A stretch of 64,000 nucleotides of DNA from Dryocosmus kuriphilus (Eukaryota > Arthropoda > Insecta > Hymenoptera > Cynipidae): the NCBI GenBank assembly GCA_038277395.1, contig CM076193.1:93449583-93513582 (forward strand). Direction: 5' to 3'. Numbering within the stretch: position 1 is the first letter of the stretch; each line of letters starts with the position of its first letter. Positions 32,369-42,959 of this stretch are shown one piece after another. Below the pieces are notes generated by a model. That model searched no databases. It saw only the letters and a list, made by a program, of their open reading frames with translations, and had not been told where the DNA came from. The position numbers were made by a program, and so were the translations under genes.

Positions 32369-33217
32369 GGGGTATGGCCACAGAAGAATTTTGAAAAAAT
32401 TGATTTTTTTCTTTTTTGCTTAAACGATGCTTTATCATGAAAATAAGTTACTATTAGATTTATATCGAAAAAAACTTTTTTTTATCGACTTGAGCGTATA
32501 AAGTAAGCCTGTCTGTGGCCGTTCAGTTGCTTTTCGTGCAACTTTAAGGGGTACGACCACGGTCGAATTTTCAAAAAAATATTTTTTTTGCTTAAACGAT
32601 GCCTTATCATCAAAAATACGTTACTGTTAGATTTGCTTTCGTTAGATGCTTTCGTAAAACTTTAAACGCGTTTTTCTCAAGACACCTTTTTTCTAATTGG
32701 CCTGATAAATAACTTCCATAATTTTTATCCAATTGAATTCAAATTTTAAAATCATCTTTCTAATTGGATTTCGCATAGAAGTGCGTACGGAATTTTTGAT
32801 TAATTAAAAACTTTCCATTGTATGAGTAGTTTTATACGAAATTTTTTTCACTGGAAATTCACCTGTTAAACTTCAAATGCCTACCATTTTCGAGCAAATC
32901 AATATTTTTAAAATTCCTTACGTATTTCACTAGATATTTTTATGCAGATTAACGAGAATTTTTTTATTTTGTTCTGGGTCAGAAATTGTGGATGTCAAAT
33001 GTCAGGCCACGGAGCGCCTAAAAAAAGATACAAAAAACAAATGGCGATAGTCGGCCATTTTGTAACAAAAAACAAACAAAAAAAATATTTTTTATTAGCT
33101 TGGTAGTTCAAATAAATAGATTTGTAATTAGTTCTATAAATACATTATTTTTTATACAAAAAAAAAAAATTGTTAAATATGCACATGATTTTGTACCCGC
33201 TACTGTGGCCATACCCC
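32369..33217. mobile_element. TTAA-type element with GGGGTATGGCCACAG ends
   Basis: It begins GGGGTATGGCCACAGAAG and ends, reversed, GGGGTATGGCCACAGTAG. It is flanked by TTGA on the left (a one-base variant of TTAA) and TTAA on the right, inside the ~165-bp array where other units read GTGGTTAGC. A second terminus-like sequence, TTAAGGGGTACGACCACGG (about 32545), followed by the same CTTAAACGATGC words, suggests tandem or nested termini of the same family. No transposase. The internal word AACTTTAAACGCGTTTTTCT recurs, inverted, in the gag insert near 51245. Confidence 0.8.
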
Positions 33218-33221
33218 TTAA

Positions 33222-33420
33222 CAAAACAAATTGAAGAATTGAGCATTATAGAATTACTTACTTTTTTATCCGGAACTAAGGTACCCAACCTAGAATACGG
33301 AGCAGCAAGTATTTTGGGTACTTGTTGACCTTTAAAGTCAACAAATACGTTTTTTCAAGTTTTAAATACGTCCATCGCGTGGTTAGCAAAACATTTGAAG
33401 AAGTGAACGTTATGAACTGC
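33222..33420 (+). repeat. ~165-bp tandem array, last part
   Basis: Final unit or so of the array (anchor near 33310), ending near GAAGAAGTGAACGTTATGAA and passing into the inverted ~110-bp block. Confidence 0.8.
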
Positions 33421-33680
33421 CTCGGGGAAGATGTGTTCTAGACACCTGGACTACTAGAATTATTCGTTAGGGCGACGGTACTTTCAGGAAACTATCCAGA
33501 TGTTGTGAATTTCGCTTAGGAACTCAACTTCCTCGGAGAAGTTATATTTAGGATATTCTGGGCTACCAAGATTTTTATCAAGGACGGCGAGATTTTCAGG
33601 AAACAAATGGAGCATCGTGAATTTTGATTTGGAACCGAACCTCTTCGAAACGTCAATTTTCTTCTCGCTCTAGTGGTATT
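33420..33680 (-). repeat. ~110-bp tandem repeat block, right, inverted
   Basis: Two to three copies of the unit seen at 27050-27445, here reversed (AGGACGGCGAGATTTTCAGG, TAGGGCGACGG, ATATTCTGGGCTACCAAGAT). The two blocks form inverted flanks around the ~165-bp array. Confidence 0.7.
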
Positions 33681-33727
33681 TATATGCATGTGGGTGATAA
33701 AAATAATTGTATACTGTGTTCCGAAGT

Positions 33728-33751
33728 GGGGGGGGGGGGGGGGGGGGGGGG
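33728..33751. repeat. G24 homopolymer
   Basis: Uninterrupted run of 24 guanines just outside the right ~110-bp block. A G21 run lies just inside the left block. Confidence 0.9.
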
Positions 33752-34929
33752 CTCTGTAAATGTTTCCTGCGTAACACTGTGCTGATAACGTTTTTTTTTA
33801 ACATCATGAAATCTATTCTAGTCTTACAAATGTACATTTTTGTGTCCATGCAAAATAATTAAAATAATTGAATAAAACGAATTTATTTAAAAAATAATTT
33901 TTAAAATTCATATAGTGAATAAAGCGTGAAATTATAGGTGTTAATAAAATTACAGCTTCCGTTTTTCTGAAATTTGAATTTGTGTTTTTCTTTGGAAAAA
34001 TTTGCGACATATGGGGAAAAGTCCAAAGGAAAAGTGATGTCTCCCTAGGATAGCGATTCTCAGATCAATCATCCCGATGGGTTCGACCTTCCCGGCGGGA
34101 AAACAGATGTTATAGTCGCGGCGACAAAGTAGATTCAAGTCAAGGCTGGCGAACTAGATTTTCAGCTACCTGCCGCGGATGACCCTTTCGTTGTTAGGAA
34201 ATTACGGTGGTTACAAAAATTGAAATTATGAAAATATCGCTTAATGAAATTTTAATTAGCTGAATCAATTTTCTTGTGAAATTAGAAGAAAGTGAAAGAA
34301 AAGTTACTGAAAAATCAGTTAATATTTAAATCGCAGATTGTTAAAAAGGGCATCAAGCACAATTTTGGCGGTTTTCATGTTTTCCTGATTTCAAAGATTT
34401 GAGGGGTCGGGCTATCATTCCGTGTTTATCAAACTTCAATCAGTGCATTCTTTATAAGTTTTTAGATGTTTAAGTATGTGACTGATGACCTTTTAAAAAA
34501 ACGCGGCATCGCATCGTGCGAAACCTAGCAAGACTACCATCAAAATTTTAAAGATGCTTATTTATTTAACAAATCCTTTAAACATTAAACATTATTAAAA
34601 TCTGTTTAAAATAATTATTGTAGGGGATGTTCCAATGAACAAAATCAGCTATTGTTTATTAAGATTGGATATAAATTACGATTGTTTATCAAGATTAAAG
34701 AAATATTCGAAATGTCAAATAATTCTTATTAGACCAATAATCTTAACTCAAACTTATTGTTTCGAAGAAATCTATTGCTGCCTTTTGTAAAATGCACTCA
34801 AATTAATTTTTGTTCTCCTTTTCCTGCCTCTTTAAACTGTTTTTTATATTGAGGTTATATCAATATATAGAGCATCCTCAGATACGTATTTTGACTCTCA
34901 AATTATTGTTAAATAATAAAAAACTGTTA
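33752..34929. other. No gene seen
   Basis: AT-rich non-coding sequence. The ORFs at 33813-34138 lack recognised motifs. Confidence 0.35.
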
Positions 34930-35085
34930 TAATGGAACGTGAATATGAATTTAAGACTTAAATGTATGAAGCAGATTTTAAGCAAATGCAAGTCCAAATT
35001 TGGCAGAGTAAAGGGACGACGACTGAAGCTTTCACTACGTATTAAAGTCTTAAAATGCTTCATTTTATCTGGGGCCATGTACATT
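34930..35085 (+). pseudogene. Possible LINE reverse-transcriptase thumb fragment
   Basis: The reading LKCMKQILSKCKSKFG followed by KLSLRIKVLKCFILSGAMY resembles the region after the RT domain of many LINEs, where a helix of this type precedes a conserved L-Y-G motif. It is short, has no RT core and is followed by unrelated sequence. I treat it as a weak assignment. Confidence 0.3.
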
Positions 35086-35344
35086 TCAAGTTTTCTGTGT
35101 ATAAATTACTCATGTTTAAATTTAATAATAATAGTTTTAATAAGACTGTCGTTTAATATATTTCCTAGTCGTTTTTTTATGCCTTCTGAAAGTCGCGCAT
35201 TATTCAAAGGGCATCAGTCCAAGATTTTCAAAATTTGATTAATGCATTCAAAAATGATTCATAACTCGTATTTCCTTATTGAGGTATTTCAGATTAAAGC
35301 CAAGTGACACACAGAAATACCTATATTAGCGACCTCAATTTTTA

Positions 35345-36105
35345 GGAATTATCAATTTATTTTTTGAATCTCAGAACTTTTTTTGTATATAAAATATCGG
35401 ACTGAAACTTTCGGAAATGCATGAGAAGACAATAAATTGCGTTTGTATACATTGTTTGAGTAGGAATTTTGAAAAAAGTTTTTTTCGGCAAAATTAAAAC
35501 TGGAAAAATTTAGAAACAGATTAATAAATTCTCCAGAAATTTTTTGAATCTCGGAACTTTTTTTATACTTGATATATTGGCCTAAAACTTTCAGCTAAGC
35601 AAAATGGGACAATAAGCTAAGTTTGTATACACGATTTAAGTATAAATAAATAAAAAAAAATTTGTTATAAATAAATAAACTTGCAGGAATGCCGACCGTG
35701 CTGTAGAACTCTGTAATCAATTTGTCTTTTCTTCAGTGGAGCAGTATTGATGTAAACGACTCCTCTGTATTGAAGAAAATTAGGCAAACATCGTTAGCAA
35801 ACACAATAATTTTTGTACACTTAGTGCAAGTAAACAAACTAATATGTAAATTCGCGGTGTGAACTGTCAGTGAACCCGAGGCGTGTCGCACGCCATTGCT
35901 CTGCCATTCTGGTTGTGGTATTGATTGCAACTAGCGTAAAAAATGCTTCCCTTTTTAATTTAGTCGAAAAAAACTTTTCAAAATGCCTACTTAAATAATG
36001 TATGCAAACGAAATTTAATGTTCTCTTATGCATTCCCCAAAGTTTCAGTCCGATATTTTATTTACAAAAAAGTTCTGAGATTCAAAAAATAAATTGATCG
36101 AAATT
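35345..36105. repeat. Inverted repeat with an extra direct copy
   Basis: About 35345-35510 is the reverse complement of about 35940-36105 (TTATTTTTTGAATCTCAGAA against TTCTGAGATTCAAAAAATAA). A third, direct copy of the same sequence starts near 35540 (TTTTTGAATCTCGGAACTTT). Non-coding. It is probably a foldback/MITE remnant with a partial tandem duplication. Confidence 0.7.
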
Positions 36106-36419
36106 CGCGCTCGATAAGTTATTTACCTCGCACTTGATACGTTATTTACCTTGCGCTACGCGCTGGGTGTTTGTACATTCTCCTACATGTGTGCGTATGA
36201 GCCTTTTAAAATTAAAGATCGAACCATTGACCAGTGCAATTTGGTAATTTTGAATTTTTTGTTAAAGCTCTTTCGGCTTTAACAAATCCATTCTCATCAC
36301 TGTCTCGTGCTTTGCACTCGAATAAAGTTTGTCCGCAACGTAACATTTCTTTTGCAGTTTGAGTGAAAATGGTCTGAAGGAAATATTTAAACCTTTTTGC
36401 GATGAATAATTTTTCACCT

Positions 36420-37063
36420 TGACAAATGTTACGCTTTGCGTAGTTTCAACGGGAAATTAAATTCATGATTTTTAATAAAATTTTTCACGATTAAAACAAA
36501 AAGTATATGTTTTATAAAAAAAGTATAAAGAAAATTTGTAGATCTTTTTGAAATAAACAACTCCGATTCTTAACATTTTCTTGTATCTCACATAGTTTGG
36601 TGGGAATATTGAATTCTTGATTTTTATTAATAGCATTGTTCACCATTAAAACAAAAAATAGGTGTTTTATCAAAAAATGGTACAGAAAAAGTTTCTAGAT
36701 CTTTTTAAGGTAAACAACTTTGCGTCTTAATTTTTTTTCGTATGTCCCATAGTTTTCCTGAAAAGTGGATTGTTTAATATTTAATAATATTTTCTACGGA
36801 TAACTGAAAAACTTCGCACCTTATAGAAAAATGATTATAAGCAAATTTGTAGATCTTTTTGAAATGAATAACTTTGTTTCTTAACACTTTTTTCGTATAT
36901 TGCATAGTTTGGGCGAAAAATTGAATGTTTGATTTTTTGAAAAGCACTTTAGGTGGATAAGACCAGAACCCTTGGTCAAAAAAGGCTGGTTAACGAACTT
37001 AAATGTTTATTTTTAAGCCTTGAAGAAGTGTGCCAGAGCATGACACAATCCATAATCGAATTA
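36420..37063 (+). repeat. ~155-bp degenerate tandem repeat, first block
   Basis: Three to four units anchored on AAATTTGTAGATCTTTTTGA near 36534, 36690 and 36846, each followed by a GTTTGG or GTTTTCC word and a TTTAATA stretch. The same units recur at about 39990-40330. The whole locus is split by the Harbinger-type element at 37064-39666. Confidence 0.75.
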
Positions 37064-38263
37064 GAGCCGATTCCACCAACCTCTTTTAAATAATTGGTTA
37101 GTTGACGGTGGGCTAAAGTTGACGCGATACTTAATCGTCGATTATCCTATTGCTCGTTCCACCATAATTTTGTAATGGACGATTAGCTAACCATATACTG
37201 TGTTCGAAATAACTACACATTTACTTGAAACCATTCGTTTGATTGGCTACCCGTCGCTCTAGTGGAAAGCCAAACAATATAGTCTAGTCGCCAATAATAT
37301 ATTCTGTGGGCACAAAAATGTAACCACTTTTTGACTTTTGATTCTGATGCAGAATGATCTGCTGATTACGAAATGTTTGGTTACCACCCCCGAATTTTGG
37401 TGCATTCTCGAGTTATTAACAATTGTTTAAATTTTATAAATTATCAATTAGCTCTGTTATTTATAGAATTTTCAAAACTATTGTTCCGAAATTCGTTAAA
37501 GTGACTAAAAGGGAATAAAACCCTTTCAAACACTTTTTTTTTAAAATTAATATTTCATTAAAAGTTTTAAACATTAAAAAAAAAAAATTACCAAAACAAG
37601 TCTTTGTTGTTATCTTGGAAAATATTGTAGTTACTGGCTCAAATTAAATTAGACTAGAAAGTGTCCGACGAAAAGCAAACTTTTTATGTCTACAATATTT
37701 TCGGTAACTTGCACCGTTTTTTAATAAATAGAGAATTTGTTTAGAGCCGTTTTGGAGTGATAATAATTAGAGACGTTTTTCATGGAAGTTAATAGCTTTA
37801 TTAAACAGTATGATATATATAAAATAAGAGTATGGGTAGAAAGAAGTACAATATTTAAAAAAAATTTATCATTTGTTAAAATTGTTTCTCAAAATAACAA
37901 TAAATGAAACCTTAACTTTACAGTGGAATATCTGCTGGAAAAAAATGAGTAACCACTCCAAAAAAAAAATCGCACTGATAGTCCATGGGCCGACAAATAA
38001 ATGCATATTGAGTACCTTGTGGTAACTTGATAAATTGTTCCTCCTATAAACATTACAAAATGTCAAAACGAACTTCGCACCTAATTGTCGTAGGAATTCG
38101 TACAAAAGTCTAAAAAACTTAAAAAACCATCTAGATTCCAAATATGTAATAATATTTTATGTAATGATTATCAAACTTGCGTAGTAACAAATTCTTTTTT
38201 TCGTACCTCCTACAATGGGCACCAACTCGCTGCAGAGGCACGTGTTCAATACGGCTCGGCGCA

Positions 38264-38350
38264 TAAGCGTCGGGCAGCAAAGTTTCAGGGGCACATGCAA
38301 TTCATGTTTCTGCATTGCATGTGCCCCTGAAACTTTACTGCCCGACGCGT
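38264..38350. repeat. Near-perfect hairpin, ~38-bp arms
   Basis: GCGTCGGGCAGCAAAGTTTC, then AGGGGCACATGCAAT, pairs with ATTGCATGTGCCCCTGAAAC and the rest of the mirrored arm ending TGCCCGACGCG, with a single mismatch and a short loop. It is the tip of the palindrome inside the Harbinger-type element. The left arm is split by ~480 bp of unmatched sequence (about 37735-38215). Confidence 0.85.
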
Positions 38351-39386
38351 GTGCGCAAGTTACCGAAAATGTTGTAGACATAAAAAGTTTGCTTTTCGTC
38401 GGCCACTTTCTAGTCTAATTTAATTTGAGCCAGTAACTACAATATTTTCCAAGATAACAACAAAGACTTGTTTTGGTAATTTTTTTTTTTTAATGTTTAA
38501 AACTTTTAATGAAATATTAATTTTACAAAAAAAGTGCTTGAAGGGGTTTTATTCCCTTTTAGTCACTTTAACGAATTTCGGAAAAATAGTTTTGAAAATT
38601 CTATAAATAACAGAGCTAATCGATAATTTATAAAATATAAACAATTGTTAATAACTCGAGAATGCACCGAAATTCGGGGGTGGTAAACAAACATTTCGTA
38701 AACAGCAGATCATTCTGCATCAGAATCAAATGTCAAAAAGCGGTTACATTTTTGTGCCCACAGAATGTATTATTGGCGACTAGACTGATATGGCTGTGCG
38801 CGCCAAAACCAGTAACGGTCGTGTCCTCACTAACTAACCTTAAAAGTTGAATGTTTTGTTTTCATTGTTTTATCTGTTCGTTGTTTTATCTGTTAGTTGT
38901 GTTATTTATTGGTTGCTATTTCATGTTGATAAATTTCATGCGCATTTTTTTAATTTTCTTGAAATTTATGTACTCACTAATGTTCAATTTAATGGAAATT
39001 TAAAAAAATTCTGATGAAATTTACGTCTCTAGTCATAGCAATAATATTTTCATATTTTATATCCTTATATTTTACGTAAATTGTGTTTTAAATAAAGATC
39101 GTTTTTATTTGCATAATTCAATATATTTTGTAATCATTAATATGTATTTAAAGACAATAGCTATCGTCGTATCAGTTACAGAATACCTACAAAAATTTTA
39201 TCGTTTACTTTGTCTATTGAAAAGTGAAAGGTTCCACAGATATTCCCATTTATAATAGGCGAATTTCATTTTTCGTGTCCTTTTGATCATTTTTTATTCC
39301 TCCAAGAGACTGAAAATTAAGATTATTGAATTAATGTTCCCATTTCTGCAACAGTATGAAATTATCGAAATTATCAACAAAAAAAA

Positions 39387-39485
39387 TCACTCTTTAAAAT
39401 TTCGCGGTCTCCTGCGAATATAATCAAAAATACCTTCTTCGACTTCGTCATCCGACGATGTCATTACATCTTCGAAAAAGTCCAT
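39387..39485 (-). pseudogene. Relic N-terminus of a Harbinger-type transposase
   Basis: A 32-codon minus-strand frame starts with ATG and reads MDFFEDVMTSSDDEVEEG, then IFDYIRRRPRNFKE, then stop. An acidic N-terminus followed by an RRRPR basic patch is typical of the start of animal PIF/Harbinger transposases. It lies just inside one end of the element with Harbinger-like termini, which supports the reading. No DDE core is left in the element. The assignment rests on a short motif and position. Confidence 0.4.
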
Positions 39486-39666
39486 ATTTCATAACAACAC
39501 TACAATTTTTAGGTTAAGCTACGATTACGTAGCGCTAACGACCAATCTTGCCCGGTTAGATTTAACTATGGTTAACCCTAGTTAACCAGCCGTTAAAAAG
39601 TGGTGGAACGCGCAACTCGGTTTAACGGAGGATTAACATTTTAAACGAGGTTGTTGGAATCGGCCC

Positions 39667-40600
39667 TTAGTCTTTCGAAAGTTATCTGATATGCAAATGA
39701 CGATGACAGCAACGTCATACAAACACCATCGTAAAATATGTTTTTTCGGATTCAGGGGTTCACGAAACGTCGAGATTTCATGAAATCCGCGAAAGTCAGT
39801 TTTCACATAAAACTAATACCTTCTCATTGAGATGAGAATGTAATAATAAAAATTGCATTTTTTAGCCAAACTATGTAAGAAATTTAAAAATTCACGTGTT
39901 TGATGTACTAATCGAGTGCCACGCGCGAGAAACGTGATGAGAGTGCGCCTGAGTAGCGGGCAGATTTTTCAGTAACTTTTAATAACTTTTTATTAACCTT
40001 TTTAATAATGTTTTTCTTGATTACGACAATTATTATACGTTTCATGAAGAAACTGTGCGTTGGATCCAAAAATGGTTTCAAGCAAATTTGTAGGTCTTTG
40101 CAAGGTAGACAATTCTGCTTGTTAATATATTCTCTAGTTTTACTGAAAAGTGGATTTCTTTATATTTAATAATATATTTCACAAACAACTCAAAAACTAT
40201 GCGTCTTTACAAAAAAATGATAGAAAGCAAATTTGTAAATCTCTTTGAGGTGAACAACTCTGTTCATTATCATTTTTTTCTTATCTTGCATATTTTGGCG
40301 GAAAATTTGAATTTTTTTATTTTTGGAAAGAATTTATGATGGACAAAACCAGAACCGAACCGTTGGTCCAAAATCGCTGGTGAAAGAACTCGTCCTTAGT
40401 GTTTGCACCTCAAAGAAGTATACGAAAGCGCAATTCGATCCGATTAGTCCTTCGAAAGTTATCGTGCTAGCAGAAAACGACAACGACAGATACACGCCAG
40501 CGTAAAACATGTTTTTTCGGATTCAGGGGGTCACGAAACGTCGAGATTTCATGAAATCCGCGAAAGTCAGTTTTCACATAAAACTCAGTAAAACAGTTTT
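39667..40600 (+). repeat. ~155-bp repeat, second block, with 140-bp direct repeat
   Basis: 39670-39812 and 40447-40585 are direct copies (GTTTTTTCGGATTCAGGGG, CACGAAACGTCGAGATTTCA, TGAAATCCGCGAAAGTCAG). Between them lie further units anchored on AAATTTGTAGGTCTTTGCAA and AAATTTGTAAATCTCTTTGA. The block is paralogous to 36830-37063, with the Harbinger-type insertion missing from the copy at 40447. No coding function is apparent. Confidence 0.8.
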
Positions 40601-41221
40601 TTTTTTTTTTTTTTTCGATTTCCCAAAAATTAATTCCACTGAACTGATGCCCTTTTGGCAGTTCGACATTCATTTAAAGTAATAAATGAAATTTTTAAGT
40701 ACATACAAAAGTATAATAACTCTTAAGGGAACAGTCTCTTGCTCAGCCGAAAAATTTAAGTGATTTTCAATAATTTTTTTCTCGGCGACTACCAGTTATA
40801 ATTGAATTAATATTTTTATTATCTATTTATACAGTCTTTAGGCTTACAAAAATATTTTTTTTTCCAGCAAGTTAGTTTTTTTTTATATAGTATTATTTTA
40901 CAATAAAAAAATTCTCTAAAAAAAGGGCTTGCAGCATATCTGCACGTAGACACATCTGAAAGAAAAAAATCAAATTGATTATTAAGGAGTGTTGAATTTG
41001 GGGTACCTTCATTGTAAAACATTAGCAATTTTGCACCAAAAAAAATGGTGGCCAATGATAACATTGAAATTGTTTAAACAAAGGGCAAAAAAATTGACTT
41101 TAATTGGACGCGATTTTTTTTTTGCAAAATTGCAAATATTCCACAATGAAGGTACTCCAGATTTAATACTCTCTAAGAATCAATTGGATTTTTTTGTTTC
41201 ATATGAGGCTACGTGGATATA

Positions 41222-42156
41222 CGAGGTGTGATCAAAAAGTAAGGTGACTTTGAATTTCGCGGGATGCGTACAGTCGATATTCGTTTTCTTTTTTTCTTAT
41301 GTTGGTACACTCGTCCCAAACATATGTGCACAGTTTCAGCTATATATAATTTTTTGTTTGTTTGTGAGAGGCATAAAGGTTAGAAGTGTTTTGCGTGCTC
41401 GGCGATTTTATGCTGTCGAAAAAAATGGATGAAAGAGTTTGCATCCAATTTTGTGTAAAAAATGGAATTAACCGCTCCAAAACACTTGAAATGTTGACAG
41501 TGGCATATGGTGAGTGTACTCTGAGTAAAAAAAATGTTTATAAGTGGTACAAGCTCTTTCGGGAAGGCCGAGAAGATGTTAATGACGAAGCTCGCCCTCG
41601 ACGTCCCAGCACGTCAACAACTGATGAAAACGTTGAAGAAGTGAAAAAAATAGTGTTGGCGAATCGTCGAATTACCACTAGAGAAGTTGCTGAAGATGTC
41701 GGCATCTCGTTTGGCTCGTGCCAAGCAATTTTAGTGGATATTTTGGGCATGAGACGTGTGTCAGCGAAGTTTGTTCCGAAACCACGATACTGCGCCAGCT
41801 CACACGTCATTGCTTGTTCGTAATTTTTTGGCCAATAGCAACACCATAATCATGCCTCAGCCACCGTATTCACCAGATTTGGCTCCCTGCGACTTTTTCC
41901 TGTTTCCAAAACTGAAAAGACCCATGAAAGGACGGCGTTTTGCGACGATTGAGGAGAGAAAGGCCGTATCGCTGGAAGAGCTGAAGGCTAAACCAAAAAG
42001 TGCTTATCAGAAATGCTTTGAGGATTGGAAAAAGCGCTGGCACAAATGTATTATATCCGAGGGGGATTACTTTGAAGGAGACAACATCAATATTGATGAA
42101 TAAATAAATATTTTTTGATAAAAATAAAAAGTCACCTTCTTTTTGATCACACCTCG
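41222..42156 (+). mobile_element. Internally deleted mariner element (935 bp)
   Basis: The ends are CGAGGTGTGATCAAAAAGTA and, reversed, CGAGGTGTGATCAAAAAGAA, flanked by TA (41220-41221 and 42157-42158). The mirror arm of the host palindrome preserves the unoccupied site (GCAGCATATCTGCACGTAG), so the insertion point is directly confirmed. Full mariners are about 1.3 kb. This copy lacks several hundred bases from the middle of the transposase gene. Confidence 0.9.
41386..42103 (+). pseudogene. mariner transposase with central deletion
   Basis: The N-terminal part (41386-41790) carries the paired helix-turn-helix region: RVCIQFCVKNGINRSKTLEM, the VYKWYKLFREG motif, RPRRPSTSTTDENVE and a second helix-turn-helix (ITTREVAEDVGISFGS). 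It ends at MRRVSAKFVPK. In the next frame the C-terminal part starts at HDTAPAHTS, which holds the second catalytic Asp, and continues through YSPDLAPCDFFLFPKLK, which holds the third, to the end (DNINIDE, stop 42103). About 150 residues including the first catalytic Asp are missing and the frame is shifted, so the protein cannot be active. The likely start is one of the Met codons at 41386, 41410 or 41425. It belongs to the mariner (D,D34D) clade. Confidence 0.88.
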
Positions 42157-42525
42157 TATGCTGCAGGCCGTTTTTAAGACTTTTTTTATCGTAAAATAAA
42201 ACTATATAAAAAAAATTAATTTTGGTTGAAAAAAAATATTTTTGTAAGCTTAAACACTGTATAAATAAATAATAAAAATAATAATTCAATTATACCTGGT
42301 AATCGCTGAGAAAAAAATGATTGAATGTCACTTAAATTTTTCGACTGAGCACGGGACTGTTCCCTTAACTGGGATTGAAGATATTAACAGATTTTTTCTA
42401 TCTTTTCTTAATTTTCTAGTTATAATATAACGTAGCTAATGCAGCATTTTAACATTTGATTTATTAATGTTTTACCAAATCTTAATTTTTGTGAACCGGC
42501 TCTAATCTTATAACAATGGAAAAGC

Positions 42526-42780
42526 CGCGAGAGACTGAATAAAATTGAAAGAAGAATGGAAGGTGAAGAAAGGGCGAAGAGGAAAACGAATTTAGTTATT
42601 AAAGGCATCAAAGTGGACAGCGAGACGGGAGAAGAAGAGATGAAGAACCTGATGAGTGATATTAGAGCACGAGTTAGAGTGGAGAAGGTAAAAAGAATAG
42701 GGAAGAAGGAAAGAAACGAATGTATGCTTTTAGTGAAAGTAGGGAGTAAAGAAGAGAGATATGGAATAATGGAGAGTTAG
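42526..42780 (+). pseudogene. LINE ORF1-like fragment
   Basis: The frame reads KIERRMEGEERAKRKTNLVI, then KGIKVDSETGEEEMKN, then RVRVEKVKRIGKKERNEC and MLLVKVGSKEERYGIMES before a stop. Basic/acidic coiled-coil sequence followed by NLVIKGIK and KRIG is typical of the single-strand-binding ORF1 protein of many insect LINEs. Purine-rich sequence continues to about 42950 with stops. The 5' part and the ORF2 that should follow are absent; the next segment belongs to a different LINE type. Confidence 0.55.
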
Positions 42781-42959
42781 AATTTGGGATGATAAAGTAG
42801 AGGACCTGAGGGCAGCGGGGGTTAGGGAAGGGAAGCAGATGAGTTAAATAAGAATAGGGGAAGAGATGGGGGGGAGGGGTCCAAATGACAAGAGGGATTG
42901 AAAGAAAACAAGAGAGGGGAGAAAAGTGGAGAGAGAGACGTGAAAGTTGCCTGAGCCGC

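Larger units (their letters stand above)
37064..39666. mobile_element. PIF/Harbinger-type element with internal palindrome
   Basis: The ends are GAGCCGATTCCACCAACCTC and, reversed, GGGCCGATTCCAACAACCTC, each flanked by TTA (37061-37063 and 39667-39669), the usual TWA target of PIF/Harbinger. A paralogous repeat copy at about 40420-40460 shows the unfilled site (CGATTAGTCCTTCGAAAG), confirming the edges. Inside, about 37280-37730 is the reverse complement of about 38360-38790, and the central segment closes in a hairpin at 38264-38350. A 32-codon relic of a transposase-like N-terminus remains at 39387-39485 on the minus strand. The element is non-autonomous. Confidence 0.85.
40727..42364. mobile_element. 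Palindromic TTAA element split by a mariner
   Basis: The ends are GGGAACAGTCTCTTGCTCAG and, reversed, GGGAACAGTCCCGTGCTCAG, with TTAA on both sides (40723-40726 and 42365-42368). With the mariner (41222-42156) removed, the remaining ~700 bp are two near-complete inverted arms meeting near 41050-41090 (GAAGGTACTCCAGATTTAAT against the reverse of AATTTGGGGTACCTTC). No transposase of its own. The ORFs at 40819-41231 are reflections of the arms. Confidence 0.88.
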
